Below the pieces are notes generated by a model. The model worked only from the letters and a program-made list of their open reading frames with translations. It did no database searches and was not told the origin of the DNA. Positions 59,589 to 64,000 of a DNA stretch of 64,000 bases are shown piece after piece. This stretch comes from Pseudomonadota bacterium (GTDB lineage Bacteria; Desulfobacterota; Binatia; Binatales; Binataceae): positions 1-64,000 of the forward strand of contig JAJPKP010000011.1 of NCBI GenBank assembly GCA_021323675.1, given 5' to 3'. Position numbers and translations under genes: made by a program. Numbering within the stretch: position 1 is the first letter of the stretch; each line of letters starts with the position of its first letter.

Positions 59589-61387
59589 GCCTGGTACGAT
59601 TCCAGCTCCTCTTCGAGGAGCTGGCGATGAAACAGCTCGGCGTAGATGCCGCGGCGCGCCATCAGCTCCGGATGGGTTCCGCGCTCGGCGATCTCGCCGT
59701 CTTCGAGCACGACGATCTGGTCGGCGTCGCGCACAGTCGAGGCGCGATGCGCGACGACGATCGTGGTGCGGCCGCGGACGCTCGCTTCGAGGCTTTCGAG
59801 CACCGCCCGCTCGGTTTCGGTGTCCACGCTCGACAGGGCGTCATCCAGCACCACCACGCTTGACTGATAGTTGAGCAAGCGCGCGATGGTGGCGCGCTGC
59901 TTCTGCCCGCCCGACAGGGCCATCCCGCGCTCGCCCACGACCGTGTCGAGCCCGTGGGGCAGGGTGGCGATATCCGGGCCGAGGCCCGCGACGCCGGCGG
60001 CCGCCTCGATTTCCGCGGGCGCGGCGGCGGGCCGTCCGAACGCGATATTGCGCGCGAGCGTGTCGGAAAACAGCATCGCCTCCTGCGGCACCACGCCGAT
60101 CGTCCTGCGCAGCGAGCGCAGGGGAAGGGCGCGGATGTCGCGGCCGTCGAGCAGGATGCGCCCCTCGGTGGGCTCGATCAGCCGCGACAGCAGCTTCACC
60201 ATCGTCGATTTTCCCGCGCCGGTGCGCCCGACGATCGCGAGCTTGCTGCCCGCCGGCACGCGCAGATCGATGTTCCTGAGCGCGTAGGGGCGGATTCCGT
60301 TGGCGGTCATCGGGCGGTCGGCGAAGTAGCTGAACGACACGTGATCCCATTCGATCGCGCCGGCCACTTCGAGCCGCTCCTCGCCCGCTTCCAGCGCGCC
60401 GGGCTGCGGCGGCGCATCGAAGATCTCGTCCAGCCGCTTCATCGCGGCCCGCGCGCGCTGGTAAATCGAGATCATCCATCCGAGCGAGGTGACGGGCCAC
60501 GCCATATAGCTCAGGTAGCCCATGAACGAGACCAGGTCTCCGATGCGCAGTTGCCCGCGCGTGACCAGCAATCCGCCGTAGGTCAGCACGATCATCACCG
60601 CCGCCGCGGAGGTCCCGCGAATCATCGGCACCATCGCGCCCCGCAACCGCGCCAGCGCCAGTCCCAGCCGGTTGTAGTCGTCGTTGGCGGCCCGGAACAG
60701 GTTCGACTCGTGATCTTCGAGCGCATACGCCTTGACCACGTGGACCCCGGCGAGGCTTTCCTGCGCCTTGGATTCGATCGCGCCGAGGCCTTCCTGGACC
60801 TTCAGATTGCGCTGCATCAGCGCCCGCGACAGCCGCTTGATCCCGAACGTAAGCAGCAGGTAGGGGGCGAGCGAGGCGGCCGTGAGCTTGATGCTCACGC
60901 CGAGCATGAAGACCAGGGCGAAAATAAAGGTGCCGGGGGCGTCGGTGAAGGTGACGATGCCCATGCCGACCAGCATCCGGATGGCGGTCAGGTCGTTGAC
61001 CATCCGCGACATCAAATCGCCGATCTTGTTGCGCTCGTAAAAGTCGGGTCCGAGCAGGGTCAGATGCTCGAACAGGTCGTTGCGAAGCTCGTACTCGATG
61101 TCGCGGCCGGTGTTGAAAATCGTAAAGCGCGAAATCCATCGCGCGCTCCCGCCGATACACGCGACCCCGATCAGCATCAGCACGATGCGGTTGAGGTTCT
61201 CCTCGGCCGGCAATCCCAGATGCGCCAGGGTCGCGAAGGTCTGCGAATGATGGGACTGGATGACGTTGATCGCGGCGCCGCTCAGGAACGATACGGTCAT
61301 TCCGCACGCCGACGCCATCAGGGTGCAAACCATTCCGAAGACGTACCAGCGCCAGTGGAGGCGGATGTAGCTGAACAGACGTTGCAT
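59585..61387 (-). CDS. ABC exporter subunit A (degenerate Walker B)
   Basis: A 600-residue ABCB-type half transporter with a six-span membrane domain and ATPase domain: Walker A GRTGAGKSTM, signature LSGGQKQR, then VVLDDALSSVD where Asp replaces the usual catalytic Glu, and VVAHRAST. In heterodimeric exporters such as TM287/288 one site is degenerate, formed by an Asp in Walker B of one subunit and an altered signature of the other. Exactly that pairing is seen here with subunit B (LSAGQ). It begins the two-gene operon. Confidence 0.9.
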   Translation of the reverse strand: MQRLFSYIRLHWRWYVFGMVCTLMASACGMTVSFLSGAAINVIQSHHSQTFATLAHLGLPAEENLNRIVLMLIGVACIGGSARWISRFTIFNTGRDIEYELRNDLFEHLTLLGPDFYERNKIGDLMSRMVNDLTAIRMLVGMGIVTFTDAPGTFIFALVFMLGVSIKLTAASLAPYLLLTFGIKRLSRALMQRNLKVQEGLGAIESKAQESLAGVHVVKAYALEDHESNLFRAANDDYNRLGLALARLRGAMVPMIRGTSAAAVMIVLTYGGLLVTRGQLRIGDLVSFMGYLSYMAWPVTSLGWMISIYQRARAAMKRLDEIFDAPPQPGALEAGEERLEVAGAIEWDHVSFSYFADRPMTANGIRPYALRNIDLRVPAGSKLAIVGRTGAGKSTMVKLLSRLIEPTEGRILLDGRDIRALPLRSLRRTIGVVPQEAMLFSDTLARNIAFGRPAAAPAEIEAAAGVAGLGPDIATLPHGLDTVVGERGMALSGGQKQRATIARLLNYQSSVVVLDDALSSVDTETERAVLESLEASVRGRTTIVVAHRASTVRDADQIVVLEDGEIAERGTHPELMARRGIYAELFHRQLLEEELESYQA

Positions 61388-61613
61388 CGGAGCCGCAACC
61401 TAAATTAGCAGGAATGAACCCTCAGAAAAGCGCCGCCATCGGGGTCGCAAGCCCGGCCCTGTGGACTGAACCCGGGGCGAAGAAGGGCGCGCGGGCGAAT
61501 CGCGGCGGCGCATTCGCGCCATCCGGCGAGCTCTTGCCTTGCCGCGTCGTTCGAGCGAAGCATCCAGGGGAAGAATTGCCCGGGCGGGTTCTCTACGCCT
61601 GGAGGATTCGGCG

Positions 61614-62387
61614 ATGAGCGAGCGAGTCGATTACGACACGATCGCGCCAACCTATGATGCGCGATACGGCGGACGGCCGTACGAGACGGTGACCGAAGCG
61701 ATACGCCGCCTGGTGACCGCGATCAGGCCCGAATACGCGCTCGAGGTGGGATGCGGAACGGGACACTGGCTCGCCTCGCTTGGCGATCTGATCCCTCACG
61801 CCTGCGGTGCGGATTCCTCGCTGAATATGCTGCGCAAGGGAGCCGGAAAGCTGGCGGCATCCAGGCTCGTGCGCGCCACCGCGGAGGCATTGCCGTTCAG
61901 GCGCGGATGCTTCGATCTGATCTTCTGTGTGAACGCGGTCCACCATTTTCCCGACCTCGACGGTTTCATCGCGGAGGCATGGCGGCTGCTCAGAAGAGGC
62001 GGCACGCTCGCAGTGATCGGGATGGACCCGCATCGCGGGCGCGACCGATGGTGCGTCCACGACTATTTCCCGGAAACCAGGGCGATCGACCTTGCCCGCT
62101 TCCCGTCGTCGGGCGCGATCGCGGACGCGATGCTGCGCGCGGGCTTCGACCGCGTCGAATGCGCGACCGCCTGCCGAATCACCGAAATCCGCATCGGCGA
62201 AGCGGTGCTAACCGACCCCGAACTGCAACGCCGCGGATGCTCCCAGATGGCGCTGCTGACCGACGACCAATACGAAGCAGGAATCAACCGAGTAAAATCC
62301 GCCCTGCAAACCGCCAATCCTAACAATCCGCCGGAGTTCACGGCGGACATCGCGTTGATGCTGCAACGCGCCCACCGCGATCGCTGA
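61614..62387 (+). CDS. SAM-dependent methyltransferase (Methyltransf_11)
   Basis: A 257-residue class I methyltransferase: YDTIAPTYDARYGGRPYE at the start, motif I ALEVGCGTGHWLASL, CGADSSLNMLRKG, VRATAEALPFRRGCFDLIFCVNAVHHF and AWRLLRRGGTLAVIGMD. The first 150 residues are a standard Methyltransf_11 core. The ATG at 61614 has GGAGG 8 bases upstream; earlier codons are open but not conserved. It stands alone, divergent from the ABC exporter pair. Substrate unknown; UbiE-type and Coq5-like proteins are relatives. Confidence 0.87.
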   Translation: MSERVDYDTIAPTYDARYGGRPYETVTEAIRRLVTAIRPEYALEVGCGTGHWLASLGDLIPHACGADSSLNMLRKGAGKLAASRLVRATAEALPFRRGCFDLIFCVNAVHHFPDLDGFIAEAWRLLRRGGTLAVIGMDPHRGRDRWCVHDYFPETRAIDLARFPSSGAIADAMLRAGFDRVECATACRITEIRIGEAVLTDPELQRRGCSQMALLTDDQYEAGINRVKSALQTANPNNPPEFTADIALMLQRAHRDR

Positions 62388-62482
62388 GGTCGGTCCTCCC
62401 GTAATCAGCTAATTTTGCGATCAGGGGCGCATCAGCGCGTCGAATGGCTCCGCTGTCCCCGGGTCGGTCTCTTCGATCGGTT

Positions 62483-62541
62483 CCGCAAGCCCGACTTGCG
62501 GAGCGTTCTTGACTGGCGGAATGTAACTATATACAGTTACA
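62483..62541 (+). promoter_or_regulatory. Candidate hicAB promoter and operator
   Basis: TTGACT (62509-62514) and TATACA (62530-62535) lie 15 bases apart, and a 7-bp perfect inverted repeat (TGTAACT 62522-62528 and AGTTACA 62535-62541) overlaps the -10 region. HicB-type antitoxins commonly bind such operators. A CCGCAAG/CTTGCGG hairpin lies just upstream at 62483-62501. Confidence 0.5.
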
Positions 62542-62595
62542 ACCGTGGACAAGGCCGCAAGGCTGCTTTAAGAGGCGCGCAACAACCCCGGCGGC

Positions 62596-62784
62596 ATGTC
62601 TTTTAAGGATTTCGAGCATCTGATGGATCTGAAGGGCTGGCGATTCAAACGGCAAAAGGGGAGTCATCGCCTCTGGGCTTCGCCGGGCGGCTTGCTGCTT
62701 CCGGTCCAGCCCCGGGGCAACAGAGCCAAAGACTATCAGGTCAGGCAGTTCCTGAAGCAGCTCGACAAGGATAGCGAATCATGA
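62596..62784 (+). CDS. hicA: HicA-family mRNA interferase toxin
   Basis: A 62-residue HicA toxin of the double-stranded-RNA-binding-like fold: MSFKDFEHLMDLKGWRFKRQKGSHRLWASPGGLLLPVQPRGN. The Gly-Ser-His with catalytic His (KGSHRLW) is the family signature. HicA cleaves mRNA and is neutralised by HicB. Its last four bases overlap the start of hicB (ATGA). A plausible promoter/operator is upstream. It lies next to a CRISPR array, a common neighbourhood for toxin-antitoxin genes. The start has a weak ribosome site. Confidence 0.85.
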   Translation: MSFKDFEHLMDLKGWRFKRQKGSHRLWASPGGLLLPVQPRGNRAKDYQVRQFLKQLDKDSES

Positions 62785-63134
62785 AGCGTATCGAGCAGAG
62801 ATTCGACGGTTATGGGATCAATCTGTTCCAGGACGGCGACGGTGACTGGCTGGCGCATTTTATGGAGATGCCGAACGTGTCGGCGTTTGGATCTACGCCG
62901 GAGAAGGCGCTGAAGGAGCTCAAGGCCGCATGGGAACTCGTGAAGGAGCAGTATGCGGAGGAGGGCAGGCCGGTACCGGTGGCGCCGGCGCGCCGCGAAT
63001 ATGGAGGCGTTTTTCAGGTCAGAATCGATCGGCGTGTCCATCGCGAACTCGCGATCGAAGCCGAGCGTGCCGGGGTCAGCCTGAATGCGCTCGTCGCCCA
63101 GAAGCTGGCGCGCAGCGTTGATCGCGACGCATAG
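62781..63134 (+). CDS. hicB: HicB-family antitoxin
   Basis: A 117-residue HicB antitoxin: an N-terminal RNase-H-like partial domain (GYGINLFQDGDGDWLAHFMEMPNVSAFGSTPEKALKELKAAW) and a C-terminal ribbon-helix-helix DNA-binding region (FQVRIDRRVHRELAIEAERAGVSLNALVAQKLAR). It should bind HicA and repress the operon. It overlaps hicA by 4 bases. Only 49 bases lie between its stop and the first CRISPR repeat, too few for a CRISPR leader. Confidence 0.88.
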   Translation: MKRIEQRFDGYGINLFQDGDGDWLAHFMEMPNVSAFGSTPEKALKELKAAWELVKEQYAEEGRPVPVAPARREYGGVFQVRIDRRVHRELAIEAERAGVSLNALVAQKLARSVDRDA

Positions 63135-63183
63135 CGGCGAGGTGCACCATCGTCGAACGCGGCCCCAACCGCTTGGTGTTCAG

Positions 63184-64000
63184 ATTTCAGTCCCCTCCTC
63201 ATCGGGGAATCTTCTGATCGGATGTCAAGCCAGACACCTGGTACCAGCTCGATGAGCAATTTCAGTCCCCTCCTCATCGGGGAATCTTCTGATCGGTCGC
63301 CGGACCAACGCGATGAGGTGCGGACCCTCAATGCGATTTCAGTCCCCTCCTCATCGGGGAATCTTCTGATCGGGAATCTCCACAGGAAGGAGACCCCCAC
63401 CCCACTACCCATTTCAGTCCCCTCCTCATCGGGGAATCTTCTGATCGGTCAATGCGATGAAAGGCGAGCATGAGCTTCTTTTTCAGCATTTCAGTCCCCT
63501 CCTCATCGGGGAATCTTCTGATCGGCGTCGAGGTGCGAGAATTAATATGAAGAAGATTCATTTCAGTCCCCTCCTCATCGGGGAATCTTCTGATCGGCAG
63601 TCATCTGGCCGGACGGCACGCAGGAGTGGTGGATTTCAGTCCCCTCCTCATCGGGGAATCTTCTGATCGCGAAGTCGGTCGGAATTTCGACGCCCATCCC
63701 ATAAAAATTTCAGTCCCCTCCTCATCGGGGAATCTTCTGATCGACGGACAGCGTCAGGGCCAGCGTCGCGGACAGCGTCTATTTCAGTCCCCTCCTCATC
63801 GGGGAATCTTCTGATCGGCGGACATCGTCTTTGAAAGCGTCTGGGACAGCGTCGATTTCAGTCCCCTCCTCATCGGGGAATCTTCTGATCGGCATAACCA
63901 TTTCCATCTTTGCGGCCTTGCCCTTCTATTTCAGTCCCCTCCTCATCGGGGAATCTTCTGATCGCGGGGTCCCGCCTCCCGTCCCCATGAGCTTCGCGTA
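63184..64000 (-). CRISPR. CRISPR array, 11 repeats visible, extends past the right edge
   Basis: Eleven identical 37-base repeats begin ATTTCAG and end CTGATCG on the plus strand, at 63184, 63259, 63336, 63411, 63488, 63560, 63633, 63707, 63781, 63855 and 63928. The ten complete spacers are 35-40 bases; a further 36 bases follow the last repeat to the edge. Each repeat has a CCCC...GGGG hairpin. On the minus strand the repeat ends in ACTGAAAT, like the 8-base 5' handle of many type I and III systems, so transcription is predicted on the minus strand with the leader to the right. No cas genes are visible and no subtype is assigned. Confidence 0.95.

Noticed and set aside
57549..59630. A 693-codon plus-strand open frame
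   Set aside because: It is antisense to the ABC exporter subunit, His/Gln/Arg-rich and without recognisable domains.
63222..63814. Small proteins with repeated ISVPSSSGNLLIG-type segments
   Set aside because: They are translations of the CRISPR repeats and have no ribosome sites or conserved domain outside the repeat.

Overview
This is a GC-rich bacterial chromosome segment. Gram-negative features are plain: lipid A L-Ara4N genes, several lipoproteins with lipoboxes and a MurF ligase. The mix of cytochrome P450, SDR, Rieske, LLM-flavin, enoyl-CoA hydratase and acetoacetate-decarboxylase-like genes resembles deltaproteobacteria-like or Binatota-like soil and groundwater lineages. That placement is inference from gene content only; no rRNA or other decisive marker is present.

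Bases 1-9,800 are accessory DNA. A P4-type integrase (8273-9508) lies directly beside the 3' end of a tRNA-Ser(UGA) gene (9694-9783), as at the edge of a tRNA-integrated island that runs leftward out of the window. The island carries a tight operon of a DndB/DGQHR protein, a PC4-like ssDNA-binding protein and an Eco57I-like adenine methyltransferase. It also carries the C-terminal nuclease domain of a helicase-like protein. The locus is damaged at both ends: an IS21-like end appears to cut the methyltransferase at about base 113, and a decayed IS256-type transposase (4928-6210) cuts the helicase. A GNAT gene and a small XRE-regulator/zinc-protein group with a palindromic operator complete the island.

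Bases 10,000-38,000 are mostly ordinary chromosomal genes. In order they are: P450 plus SDR; a DUF3109-like/DUF1326/DUF2182 module; a methyltransferase and lipoproteins, including a seven-repeat beta-rich secreted protein; an ABC ATPase with murF; purE with a DSD1-type PLP enzyme; an AraC regulator; a RodZ-like protein; then arnT facing arnC, a stand-alone ArnA formyltransferase, a stand-alone ArnA-type dehydrogenase and arnD (arnB is not in the window). A serine hydrolase, purA, serA with a class V aminotransferase, and a GalT-like gene follow.

Bases 38,000-53,600 hold an oxidoreductase, the decayed C-terminus of an RHS protein, enoyl-CoA hydratase, leuS, degV, an LLM flavin enzyme, an acetoacetate-decarboxylase-like protein, two Rieske proteins, an O-methyltransferase, a fatty acid desaturase and a GNAT-like protein.

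Bases 53,800-64,000 include an operon of two paralogous HExxH (IrrE/ImmA-like) metalloproteases plus an XRE regulator, then an alpha/beta hydrolase overlapping a convergent aminopeptidase. A heterodimeric ABC exporter with one apparently degenerate ATPase site and a methyltransferase follow. The window ends with a HicAB toxin-antitoxin pair directly against a CRISPR array of 11 identical 37-nt repeats that reaches the right edge. Two neighbouring spacers encode the same four-residue D-S-V-x periodicity in the same phase, pointing to one repetitive viral or mobile gene as their source. No cas genes are visible; repeat orientation suggests the leader, and perhaps cas genes, lie to the right.
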